NCBI GenBank assembly: GCA_025677815.1 | Contig: JAIXMP010000080.1 | Coordinates: forward strand, 1-28,859 | DNA from: Phascolomyces articulosus | Taxonomy: Eukaryota > Mucoromycota > Mucoromycetes > Mucorales > Lichtheimiaceae | Length of the DNA stretch: 28,859 bases | Direction of reading: 5' to 3' | In this document: positions 18,919 through 28,859 of the stretch, one piece after another | How positions within the stretch are numbered: the first letter of the stretch is position 1 | How the letters are laid out: each line of letters opens with the position of its first letter | Position numbers and translations under genes: made by a program | The notes under the pieces: model-generated | Seen by the model: the letters and a program-made list of their open reading frames with translations, nothing else | Databases searched by the model: none | What the model was told of the DNA's origin: nothing

Positions 18919-21915
18919 TTACTGTTTGATACTTTCCAATGGCGACAGAGAATAAATATGACCAAATGGAAGAATGCACTGCCAGTCAATGGGTTTGAAA
19001 GTACTTTTCCAGGTTTCGACGTTACCAGTACGAAATCATTGAGTGGATTTTTCCTCTTCCAACTATTAGATGAAAGCAAAAAAATGACACTTCTTCACAC
19101 CATTGACAACGAAATCGTGACAAAAGAAATATTATATTTGGCCTGGATATGCTGAAATATTATCGCTGTTGCTCTCTATGTATAAAGCTTGGATATACGA
19201 TCCTCTATTTGTTCCTGATACAGCACTGTTGTATTTGTAACCATGATGGTGGACAGTTTTAAAGCAGTATACATATGGGAGGACAGGGTTAGGATTCATA
19301 AGTGATAGAGAAAGGTAATTGTCAGCGTTTTGTTGTTCTTAATATGCTACTTGGTAGAATTCAAGTAAAGCATCATAGTGGTCATGTGGAAGTTTATGTT
19401 TGGGAGAGTTTTCAGTTATAAGTGGAACGGTGTTGGGTGGTAAGGGTTCAGAGCCATTTGCATGTTGAGCCAATGCAGAGGTATTAATATACTCACAGAT
19501 ATCAAAGTTTTCCATTGTATTAACTTGCATGGTCGCTGCTACTATAGATGAGGTGTTTACCAAATGATGGAGGAATTTGACTTGGTCATCATTGATATGG
19601 GAAGCAGTGCTGGTGTTAATATAATCACAAGCACCGGCTTGTTCAAGGAAGCACTTCATATATATTCTTTCAAATGTACCCTTTCTATTTGTCATGATAT
19701 TTCCAAGAAGTCTATTATACCATTCGAACTAAAATAACCAAAATGCATATACTGGTCCAAAATCAAGAATGCTTTCTTTCAAATGATAATGGGCATGCAT
19801 ATTTGGTGTTATAGTTGTAGAATTGAAAAGGGAAACAGTTTCGTTGCAGAAATCAACCAAAAGGGTGTGTGCCATATTGATTTCCGTGTAAGAGATGGAT
19901 GGCTTCAGTAATAGGCAACATGCATTGATAAACTTCATCCAGTGTTGAAACTGAACAGGATCTAAACATTCTTATAGCAGCAAGGGAGAATACACCAAAC
20001 ACTAGCTCTTCTATTCAGCAGCTTTCATTCATGGCAAGCCAGAAGCAATTCTTTCTGGTAAAAGTACATCCAAGTCTTCGGGTACAAGAAGGCCATATGC
20101 CAACTTCTCTATCTTCTCCAAATCATTATCTGCCAACTTCCATAACTTGAACATTTTTTTTGCCATTCCAAGCAGAAGATTATGCATCAGATCGATTACA
20201 GTGAATCTAACAGCATCAAAATATGGAAGTTCATAAAGAACTGACCACCGCATGCCAAAGTCATACTCAATGTATGTTGCTCCTTTTTTGTCATTGCCAT
20301 TGCCATTCATTGGCATATGTAATCACGCCATTACGACTATTCTGATATTTCCATTTGTTAACTCGAAACCATTGCTACCAAAATTGACTCTTCATGTAGT
20401 ATTGTCAACAGGAAATGAAAATTACATTATAGCAACTATGACGACTAGTGGTGCAGTGAATCTACAAGCTTTGTGAGTAGCAGGCATATCTGAGGCAACC
20501 ATTATCAATGCAGCTTTCACATGGACTGTTTGGCCTGTTGAAGGCACAAGCACATCAATACCATCATTATACAATGTTTTAAGTTCGTCAATGAGTGGGT
20601 TTAGGTAATTATTTAATTCGTAAGTGTGAGACGCTGTAGGACCAGGCATTACGCCAATGAGAATAACATTTTCTTGCTTAAAACGGTGCTTACATGAAAT
20701 GTTGTTTATTGTAAGATAAATTGCTCCACAAGAATATTGTGACGATCCCTTGTTGAAAGGTTCAAACCAGTCGATATTCAAGGTGAGCAAGGCAAGATGT
20801 TCGATTGTGGTGCTGCTGCAGATGGTGGTGTAGTGTTGGCAGTGAATTCTTTCCAAACACGACCGTCATAGATATCAAACAGCATATCATCAGGTATATT
20901 ACATTACGCCAGCTTTCAGCATCGTCAATATAATTAGGCGGCTAATAATATGAGAAGACTGGAGATCAAAGGATTGTAGGCGAATTCACGAGGTGAGAAG
21001 TTGTAAAGGTGGTGTTACAGCAGAAACGATTTGTAGGGATTGGATGATGAGGAAATTGTTCTGCGAGACAAGAAGGTGGTATTTCGGAAGAATATGGTAA
21101 AGTGTGTGGCAACTGGGACAAACGGCATAACAGGTAAGTGAATCTGTTAATGAATCGAAGTTTAATTGTTTTTTGATGGTGTCTGGTGTGGTGTTAAAGC
21201 GATAAGCATGGCCAAGGGCAGCAAGTAGATGATTAAAAAATCGAAGCAAAATAGTTGAAGCCTTATTGGTAAGGAAAAAGGTACGGAAAAGTAGCATGAA
21301 AACTGCCATAAATAAATACAGCGATTCCATAGTAGGAGCTTTTTTTTATTATTAGCTTTTTTCAATTATTCCTTTTTTTATTCATTATCATAAAATTTAA
21401 TAAAACTTACCATTACTCTCATCATCAATATCCATGGCAACTGGTCAGTGCCTTGTTCCGTATCATTATCAAATGAATCATTTTGCTCAAACTCGACTTC
21501 TGCTGCAGGCAACATATTCTCTGAGAGAAATATCTCACCATTATCCGAATCTGTTTCAGCGGAGTCTGGTCTGTTTGAGGAACCAAAGATTGTGTTGTTA
21601 GACTAAATTCTATATTTTTTTTCTTTATAACATTATCTATTGCTATTGCTTACCCTCCATTTCCATTCGTTTCTACACGATCAGTTTCTACATTTCTTTG
21701 GAGCGCATTTTCTTTGGCTCTTCTCTAAATAAGAATAAGTATAACATTCATAAATGAAAATAATCAAATTCAAAACTTACTACTTCTTGTAAATTTAAAT
21801 GGTTACGAATAGTGCCTGGAAGTTGATAATGCATATATTCGGCAAGATTCTTGCAATCATCACAAGGGCAAAGTCTTCCGATTCTTTGCAGAAGTTTTAT
21901 GAAGACATTTCCAAT
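18919..21915 (-). pseudogene. Plavaka/CACTA-like (Tnp2-type) transposase pseudogene
   Basis: This is a cut-and-paste DNA transposase, read on the minus strand with introns. A Cys-rich N-terminus (RLCPCDDCKNLAEYMHYQL, near 21880) leads to GT-AG introns near 21780-21720, 21655-21606 and 21410-21340. Then come CPSCHTLYHILPK and a Tnp2-like core: LLTLNIDWFEPFNKGSSQYS, GVMPGPTASHTYELNNYLNP and VPSTGQTVHVKAALIMVASD. After that are YFDAVRFTVIDLMHNLLLGM, LDPVQFQHWMKFINACCLLL and MHAHYHLKESILDFGPVYAF. The C-terminal block is IDWQCILPFGHIYS and the stop is at 18919. Several stops and frame changes (near 20330-20420, 19030 and 21050) make it dead. Naming rests on recalled similarity of these blocks to Tnp2-type transposases. 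Terminal repeats of the element were not found. Confidence 0.82.
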
Positions 21916-22297
21916 TGAAAATTGTTATAAATGAAAGAAGTTAAATATGAATATAAAAAGCAAGGGCTTAGCGTGATATGCCCTATTTATTAATATTCCA
22001 TGCAGTGCTTGTGATACACATGTATACTTTATATTTTAGGCTTTTTTGACCTTCAAGATTTCGACTGAGACATATAACCAACAATCTATGAACATACTAT
22101 CGCCTATAAGAGTAACTATATATGCCATTGATTTTTTTTACATTTTAATATTTTAGGCAACTTTCTTCATAAGCACTCCATTCATCATATCATCATTATC
22201 ATCAGTCAGACTAGTTTTTTTTTAAAAAAAATGCGATTCTAAGTAACACGGATTTCCACTTTTGATGCATTGAAAACATTCATAAAAGGTAATATGG
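21916..22297. other. Spacer, no gene seen
   Basis: A/T-rich sequence that probably holds the outer part of the Plavaka-like element, whose terminal repeat I could not locate. Confidence 0.4.
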
Positions 22298-22379
22298 ATG
22301 GTATATAAGAACAGATTCTTTTTTTTTGTTTTTTTATTTCTTATTAACACTTATCTTTTACTTTTGCTTTTACATATTA

Positions 22380-22667
22380 CCAATGAATGTAACCATCTCA
22401 AATATAAACCTGCCATTAAACGTCAACATTTAGATGATGAAGATAATTTTCCTCTAAGCAAACAACCACGTTCCTGCAAGTATAGTAAGACTATTATTGA
22501 TGTATTCAATATACGTTGCTATTGCATGACCTTGTATTAATTTTCAATCTAAAATAATAGAAGCACTACCACTGATGATGAGTCAGATGATGAGTCAGAT
22601 AATGAGTTGGAAGATGAGTTGGAAGATAAGTTGGATAATGATGCAAAGCTGGCGTGTCGTAAAGAGT
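22380..22667 (+). pseudogene. Two exons of an unknown gene with an acidic repeat
   Basis: Exon 1 (about 22380-22484) reads NHLKYKPAIKRQHLDDEDNF and then PLSKQPRSCKYS, with basic residues like a nuclear targeting segment, and ends at a GTAAGA donor. The next exon (about 22560-22667) reads STTTDDESDDESDNELEDEL and then EDKLDNDAKLACRKE, built on a 12-bp gatgagtcagat-type repeat, and ends at GTAAGTG. LTR B starts 70 bp into the following intron, so the gene may have been interrupted by that insertion. No downstream exon is visible. Family unknown. Confidence 0.4.
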
Positions 22668-22737
22668 AAGTGTTAATACTATTATTGTTGTTGTCGTTAC
22701 TGTTAATGTTATATTTTCTGGATTTAATGGTTTACAT

Positions 22738-23175
22738 TGTTGTATCCAACATACAATGGCTTCACAATAAATAATAATTCTTCATTATTATTATTATTAT
22801 TATTACTGTCATTCACCCTATATCTCACTTGTGCGGTGATTCTATTTGGATAATTACTTATGTTACACACAGTATTGCACCATCCTCTTTTACATATTGT
22901 TAATTATGCTGGATCACGCAATCCTTCTAACGATATCATTCATGGTCTACTTAAATATACTGTCCTCATAACACGCAATCCAAATGATGCAATCTATATT
23001 CTAATATTACACCATAATGTGCAAGTTGTGATAGTCCATCCATGATGAGCACTTTCTTATAAATAGAGAGATTATTTTTTATCTTAATAAACTTCAATTG
23101 ATTATTTTCGGGTCTCGTTGACTTATCTCGTCTCCTTTTATTCTTTTTATTGATTGATTTCTCTCTGATACAACA
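22738..23175 (+). repeat. 5' LTR of element B
   Basis: This 438-bp LTR has TGTTGTATC...GATACAACA ends, a TATAAATA at 23058-23065 and an AATAAA at 23086-23091, and matches the solo LTR at 1541 closely. The left flank is tacat. No TGG-type primer site follows; the leader begins tttttttcaacga. Confidence 0.93.
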
Positions 23176-23260
23176 TTTTTTTCAACGAATTCCTTATTAT
23201 TTTTTCTCTATAATCTCTACCTTATTCTATTTTATTTTTTCCTACCTTATTTCATTTATC

Positions 23261-25038
23261 ATGTCTGCACCTTCTTCTCCTATCTATCAAACCGAAATGG
23301 TTGCTTCTACTCCTAGTTCTCCTGCTCCTGTTACTATGGATCATGCCATGCAAGAAGCTCCTTCCGTCTCTGCCATTCAGCGTATCAAGGCTGTATCCGT
23401 CCAACTTCAGGATAAGATTGCTTCCTTAATGGAAAGACAACTCACCATCGATCTCTCCGAACAAGAAGCTGAAGCTATCCAAAATAGAATTGATATTCAT
23501 TCTGCTCAACTTGACAAGGTTCTAGCACATATCAAAAAGATGGTCAAGAAGGAAAAAGTTGCTGCTCCTACCACAACCTCTATTCCAGTACAAACCCCAT
23601 CCAAGTTGGTCGTCCCAAGTAACTTACCTATGTTACAGTGGACTGGTCACGTTTTTGACAAATCCAAGCCTGTTTACAATTCTGTGAAGGAATGTCTTAA
23701 TTGTTTCGAAGATATCATTGAATCCTACCAATATGATATCGATCAACACTGGCCTCGCCTCATCAAGACAACCATGTCTTCCAATCAATGATCCTGGTAT
23801 GAACGAGAGCTCTGGCAATTCCGTGATCGCCCCTGGTCGTTTATCAAGAAGGCCTTTTTGGATCGTTATGGTGCACAAGATGCTCAACGTCGTGCTCAAT
23901 TCTTAGAAGAGTTGACTGATATGCGTATGTCCCGTGATGAGTCTGTAATTCGTTACACAGATCGTTTCGAAGAAGCTTTACGTGAATCTGGTCATTGTGG
24001 CATATTTACATATCCATACTTCTTCTCATATATATTATCACCGATTCTGCTACATCGTGTTATCACAAATAATAAATAATAATATAAATAAATAATATTG
24101 GTTGCCTCACATAATCCTCATTCCAATAATAATACAATAATAATGATCCTGGTATAATATCCTATACACAATAATTATCAAATAATACAAATACTACCAT
24201 ACCTTCTCATTGTACGAGTAAGAGCGTAAAAGTAATAATAATCATCCAATGACTAATGGTCAACAAATATATATATGTACAACAAATATAATTATTTCTC
24301 CTCATGTTGTGTTATATCACCATGAACACCACCTATAATATATATCCGTTATATCAAACAAATGCAATATTAACAAACTACCATGATCAATGATTAAGTG
24401 GCATGGATAAGAAAATATATAAATACTGTACTTGTAAAACTAGAATATAATTATCTTTATTATCATCTTTATCATTATAATAAATATATATCGATTCTCA
24501 CAAGACTTCTTCTGTCTCCATCTCTCTTTGTCATTAATTCTTATCCATACCACATCATCAACAACTTTAGTATTTACAACAAATAAGCACAGTAGAATAA
24601 TATATATATAAAATTCAGTCGATCATGCCAGAATTGCCTGATATGGATACCAAATATGCATTGTTCACTTTCGTTCAAGGTTTAAAGTATCAATATCAAT
24701 TACAAGTACTCATATAAAAACCATTTACCTTGAATGAGGCATATGAAACTGTAGAATAATGTGCTAAGGTAGCAAGTAATCATCATCTATCCCATGTCTC
24801 TCCTTTTAATCGCACTTTTGGTTAACCATCCTCTTCCTATGTTAATCCTGGTCCTACTCCAATAGATCTAGATATCATCTAATTATATGGTCATGGTAAT
24901 GGTGGTTCATCTAATAATATATCTTGTGTTAAGTGTTTCCATTGTAGTGAATAAGGTCATATTCATCATGATTGTCATAAGAAACTTAATGGTCTACAAG
25001 CTAAGGAGCATTTAGGTTTTTGGGAGGTGCATGTACAA
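23261..25038 (+). pseudogene. Gag of element B, split by a nested LTR
   Basis: This is a structural protein of the retrotransposon. ATG at 23261 gives MSAPSSPIYQTEMVAS, and the frame is also open upstream in the leader. A coiled-coil-like part (RIKAVSVQLQDKIASLMERQ) is followed by the gag domain: PMLQWTGHVFDKSKPVYNSV, a TGA at 23789, then SWYERELWQFRDRPWSFIKK and DRYGAQDAQRRAQFLEELTD. It breaks at 23995, where LTR D enters. It resumes near 24625 (PELPDMDTKYALFTFVQGLK) with stops, and has a CCHC knuckle at 24934-24975 (CFHCSE, stop, GHIHHDC) whose internal Gln codon is now TAA. About 70 bp between the LTR-D end and 24625 do not continue the gag frame well. Confidence 0.88.
23996..24554 (+). 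mobile_element. Solo LTR, family D, nested in gag of element B
   Basis: This 559-bp copy of 4388-4958 has TGTGG...CCACA ends. Flanks give tcat on both sides (23992-23995 and 24555-24558), a four-base match where the other copy suggests five. It differs from the other copy by a few substitutions and a short gap near the right end. Confidence 0.92.
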
Positions 25039-25428
25039 TAAATAGGGGTGAGTATGTGCACTCTTCCAATTAACCTCTTTGCAAGGCAACTAGGTTGCTG
25101 GATGACCAGGAGGTTATGAAAACAGGTTCAATTAAGAAGAACCAAGGAATTCCAGTAGGACTGACCAGACAAGGGTGGTGTAAGAAGCCTTTGTCACCTT
25201 CTGCACATGAAAACAATGTCTATATGAGTAATGTGCAGAAGCTATCATCGAGCTGTCCTTCTTCAATAGTAGATGCAGCTATAGTGGGTGGTCAGCACAA
25301 GGAAGACACTAATTATAGTGATATCCTTGAGGTGAATAAGCTACAAAGTAATTACTGTCATTTGTTACATCTTCAATTATATGCAGATGGTAGTGAATCA
25401 CTTCCTTTATATGGCAGATCGTGTGTAG
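25039..25428 (+). pseudogene. Region between gag knuckle and protease of element B
   Basis: A 113-codon frame from 25095 (MLDDQEVMKTGSIKKNQGIP) ends SESLPLYGRSCVVW at the family-C LTR. The LPLY text is like the start of the protease domain in element A (LPLYTMVCNG), so this is probably the linker before protease. It is in another frame than gag. No DSG motif is reached before the break. Confidence 0.5.
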
Positions 25429-25480
25429 TGTGGTAAACCACACTAATACGTGATAGATTCACTCATTCATAAATAGGTTA
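25429..25480. mobile_element. First 52 bp of a family-C LTR, cut by a LINE
   Basis: The sequence TGTGGTAAACCACACTAATA to cattcataaata matches 11949-12000 with two transitions, then stops exactly where LINE 3' sequence begins. The rest of this LTR would be expected beyond the right edge of the window. Confidence 0.85.
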
Positions 25481-28400
25481 AAATTTATATTTTATTAATG
25501 TGGAAGACTGGCTTGACCTGCGCCTATAGGCATATGGTCGCTTCCTTGCAGTACTTTGATGTGAAGTTATAAATGAATAAAGATATATAGTATTAGCTGA
25601 AAAAACCCCCCTTTAGGAGGAAAAGCTAAGCTAGTGTGGATGAGGTGGTAATAGTACAATTGTAAAATGAAGAAAAAAAAGATAAAAGAGAAAATTTTAT
25701 AGGAGGGGAGTATAGAAAGAGAAGCAAATTAATTGTTTTCTTGAGTTGATTGAGATGTGAGTTGTGATGGTAGCGGTGGTTCTTCAGGTTCTGGTTCATC
25801 TTCTTCATAGTCGTCTTCAGGGTGACTTAGGTGGTCAATTTCCTGGAGAACATGGATTAGAACGAACCAGCAGTTTATCCATTTTCCACGAGATAGGCCA
25901 ATTTCTGAACGTGGAAGGTGGTTTAAAATATAGTCAAGTGGTTGCATGCCTTGTTTAAGTTCAGGTATTGTTCCAAATGTAAATGATAATTCCTCAAGAA
26001 TTTCTTCTATTAGTGGACAATTTGCGAAGTGTTCCCTATTTGCCACAGGATGGCCACATTGACAATCTTTTAGAGGATAGGAGGGAAGCCAATGCATTCT
26101 CCATTTTATTAGCCTGTGTCAGTCTCATGAAGTAGTAGGAAGATATAATACTGGGTCGATCATTCTTTTATCCCGAAGACAGCAAATAGTTTTCTTTTTA
26201 TTAACCTGGCTTTTATATTCTTCATCCCGTTTTTGGGAGATTGCTTGTTCAAGTGGATTCTTTGGAGGGTTGTTGCTATATTTCAATTTGGAGTAAAGCT
26301 AGTAAAAAGGGTTGTTCAACATAAGATGTTTCCAATATTTATCTTTTTTCTTATTCCAGAGAAAATATAGTTCAATGGATTGAGCCAGTGTGGTGGTTGG
26401 TAGGTTTTGAAGTCGAGCAGCAAATTTAAGTTGTAATGTACAGGTACAGGTGTGCATTGATGGCAGGTCTGATAACACCATTGGAACAATAGTTGGAAAA
26501 TGTATTACTTTATTCCTATTAAGGGCCATTTTTATACATCCTTTTTGTGCATCATGGAGTTTATTTTTTTGTGTTGCAGTAAGGTTGGCAATTGCTATTC
26601 CATATTCCAGAACTGGTCTGACAAAGGTGCGGTATATTTGGAGTGCCAGCCATAAACCCATGCCATACTAATGCACACCAAGTTGTCACAGTAGAGCCAT
26701 GCTTCCTGTTGCTTTGGTGGTTCGTTGGTTTATTAGCTGTGCAGAATTAATACTATTGTGATCAAATAGAATCCCAAGGTATTGAAAGTTGCTAACCAAA
26801 GGTATTGTTTTGTTATATAGCTGATATTGTAATGCTGATGATGGTGGTAGGTTGTTGGTGTTAGGGGCAAGGATTGGAGTTGGTGGTTCAATAATGGCAC
26901 ACTTACTGGGGTGCCATTTGTATCCATGGTCCAGGGAATGTCTTTCTGCTACTCGTAATAAGCATTTCATATCTGCTGGGGATCCTATCAATGCAACATC
27001 GTCGGCATAGAGACAAGCTGAAACAATGAGGTTCGATTTATCAGGCCTATTGCAGTCAGGACGTCCGTTCTTTCCACCTTCATATTTTAGCTGTTAAGCT
27101 AATGCTTTAGTGGTTCCTTTTTTTATAGTTGATCGGAGGAACAATGGGTTTTCACATTGAACATGCATGTTGATACATAGGCGGCGTGGTAGGGTGTCAA
27201 TAAAAACGGCGTATAGGAGAGGACTAAGGATGGAACCTTGTAAAACACCTTTTTTTGGGTTAATGAAGCGGGATTGGTAGTTCTGTAGTATTACAGCAAT
27301 GCGTACATCGTCAAACATATGGCGGATCAAGTGGAACAGAGCGCTCGGCAGGTTTTCCTGCAATGTTGACCAAATGATACCACGATCTACTGAATTATAT
27401 GCTGATTTGATGTCAAGGAAAGCAAGTACTGGTGAGTTGTTGTATTGTTATTGATATTGTCGGATGAGCATATAGAGCGAAAAGGCTTAGTCAAGAGCAC
27501 CACGATGGTGGCGGAAACCCCCTTGTGCAATATCTAATGATGGCATTAAATTCAGTAGTTTTGGTAGTAGATAACGTTTAAGTAGTTTCCTAAGAGCACT
27601 TGTAAGGCTAATTGGATGATAATTTGAAGCAGCTGTTGGATCTCCCTTTTTATATATGGGAACTACTTATGCTGTTCTCCAAGATATAGGTGTCCATGAC
27701 CAACACCAGCAAAGTTTGAAAAATTTGCTTAGTATTTGAGATAATGGATGCATAATTGGTTTGAGCATTGCTCCTGTGATGTGATCGTCACCTAGAGCTT
27801 TGTGTGGTGCCATCTTGCTAATGATAAATTCTATATCTAGTGCTGGAAAAGGATTATCATCTGCAGGGGTATCGAAGATCTGTTGTTTTAAATAAGCTGT
27901 CGGTCTGGATTTACTTTTTTGTGTATTTTCACCACCAAAGACATTTGATAGGTGTGTTATCATTGTTTCTACTGCCTGTTGTGGCCCATCTGGATGCGAA
28001 AATATTTGTGAAGGTTGTCTATTTCGACGCATCCGCTTGATGGTAGTATTCGTTTCATTATCAGGAGCATTGCCAAGTTTTGTACAAAATTGTTTCCAGG
28101 TACATCGACGTGTTCTGCTTATTTCTTTTGAAAATTCCTCACAGCTTTGGATATAATTAGTCCAAAGTTTGGCACCAACAACTATGTTATTTGGTGATCG
28201 TCTCCATCATTGATATGCCTTTTCTCGTTGTTCTGCTTTTTGCTGCAGATCATCTGTCCAAAACCAGTTCCAAGTCTTTGGTCTTGCTTTTTTACGTGTG
28301 ATACTGTTGTCTAGCGCATCGTGTATTGCTGAGATAATATCATGACCTAGTTGTTCTATTGCTATTGAGTCTGGGACCATGTTTTCGATCTCGCTTGCAT

Positions 28401-28859
28401 ATTGTTGATCAAGGATTTGTTCTATGCTGGCAATGTTTTCTTTGAACTTTTGGATATATAAGTTTCGAATTTCAGGATCAGACAAACGTTGCAATTTCCA
28501 ATGTTGTCGAGGTGAGTTTGGTGTTGGTAAAAGTTGCCACGGAGTTTGCAGTGAAAAGGACAGTGTATAAAGGTGATGGTGTGTATTAATGGACTTCATA
28601 TCGTGGATTTGCATTGATGGATTTCATACTGCGTTTTCCATTCATATAAACAAATCAATAATACTTGTTCCAGCTATTGTTCGGAAAGTCGGTTGTGATC
28701 TTGCAAGTGATCCATTCCAAACATGTAATCCGTTGTTGTTAATCCACAGTTCAAGGGCTTTTAGACCGTGTGAATTATTAGATTTATCTCCTGTTACAAT
28801 TTTTGATCTTGCGTTTAGGTCTCCAAATATAATAGTTTGTTCATTAATATATAGATTAT
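25481..28859 (-). mobile_element. Non-LTR retrotransposon (LINE), 5' end beyond the window
   Basis: The minus strand carries an APE-type endonuclease end, reverse transcriptase and a C-terminal Cys/His knuckle, followed by about 250 bp of 3' untranslated sequence. The 3' end at 25481 (…aataaaatataaattttaacc on the minus strand) abuts LTR-C sequence. A G run (ggggggtttttt) near 25600-25612 is in the 3' region. The whole coding part is in one frame, with only stop codons as damage. The clade cannot be set from this view. Fungal LINEs of Tad type have this layout, but other clades do too. Confidence 0.93.
25729..28859 (-). pseudogene. LINE ORF2: endonuclease, reverse transcriptase, zinc knuckle
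   Basis: The protein would nick target DNA and prime cDNA from it. The endonuclease C-terminal part shows IIFGDLNARSKI (near 28835) and TSIIDLF (near 28635). RT blocks are VVPIYKKGDPTAASNY, AFLDIKSAYNSVDRGIIW, KKGVLQGSILSPLLYAVFID and [10 protein letters not shown] (YADD at 26998-27009). The C-terminal knuckle CQCG...H...C (C-x-C-x8-H-x3-C) is at 26017-26064, followed by an acidic tail. The natural stop is TAA at 25729. About twelve internal stops (including 28207, 27667, 27487, 27094, 26686, 26299 and two near 26130) are each one transition from Gln, Arg or Trp. There is no frameshift across 3.1 kb. Confidence 0.93.

Larger units (their letters stand above)
22738..25428 (+). mobile_element. 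LTR retrotransposon, family B: 5' LTR, gag and start of pol
   Basis: The element runs rightwards from the 5' LTR through gag with a CCHC knuckle, and is then cut off at 25428 by a family-C LTR. A family-D LTR sits in the middle of gag. The gag type (retrotransposon-gag domain plus knuckle) fits Ty3-type, but reverse transcriptase and integrase are not in the window. The 3' LTR, if present, must lie beyond the LINE to the right. Confidence 0.85.

Noticed and set aside
1..28859. A new defence or toxin system
   Set aside because: All recognisable coding regions are transposon proteins or short decayed fragments; nothing resembles effector-immunity pairs, nucleases with partners or gene clusters.

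Overview
This looks like a transposon-rich, AT-rich stretch of a nuclear fungal genome. A Mucoromycota-type early-diverging fungus is the best guess. The evidence is short GT-AG introns in several coding remnants, a nuclear tRNA-Ser with A and B boxes and a T-run terminator, and this particular mix of elements: Ty3-type LTR retrotransposons, a DIRS tyrosine-recombinase retrotransposon, a Plavaka/CACTA-like Tnp2 transposase, a hAT transposase and an APE-type LINE. The taxonomic call is inference. No intact host protein-coding gene is visible, and almost every coding region is broken.

Layout, left to right. 0.2-1.3 kb: a decayed multi-exon gene of unknown family. 1.54-1.97 kb: a solo LTR (family B) with a perfect 5-bp target duplication. 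2.15-3.29 kb: a hAT transposase remnant with a BED finger. 3.3-3.6 kb: a tandem array with a two-part period. 3.7-4.25 kb: a chimera of an unknown reading frame, an LTR-B piece and a degenerate inverted LTR-A-like piece. 4.25-10.47 kb: a nearly complete Ty3-type element (family A, minus strand, 440-bp LTRs), whose 3' LTR carries a solo LTR of family D. 10.53-10.61 kb: tRNA-Ser(AGA). 10.62-11.50 kb: two direct copies of a 182-bp repeat, one abutting the tRNA 5' end. 11.95-12.43 kb: a solo LTR (family C).

12.4-13.0 kb: possible decayed exons. 13.17-16.22 kb: an internally deleted DIRS element with inverted ends and an internal complementary region. 16.6-17.6 kb: a 95-bp hairpin followed by an 865-bp foldback element. 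17.95-18.69 kb: a decayed gene of unknown family. 18.9-21.9 kb: a Plavaka-like transposase pseudogene (minus strand). 22.3-22.67 kb: exons of an unknown gene. 22.74-25.43 kb: the 5' part of a second LTR element (family B) with a family-D LTR inside gag. 25.43-28.86 kb: a LINE (minus strand) inserted into a family-C LTR that itself sits inside the family-B element.

Two themes stand out. Insertions are stacked on one another up to three levels deep, which gives a relative order of events. Decay is also strongly biased. The two family-A LTRs differ at about 15 sites, all transitions and mostly at CpG. The LINE keeps a single frame over more than 3 kb with only nonsense changes. The foldback arms differ by two transitions in 275. 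This points to cytosine deamination (methylation-driven or RIP-like). I did not find a defence, toxin or metabolic system.
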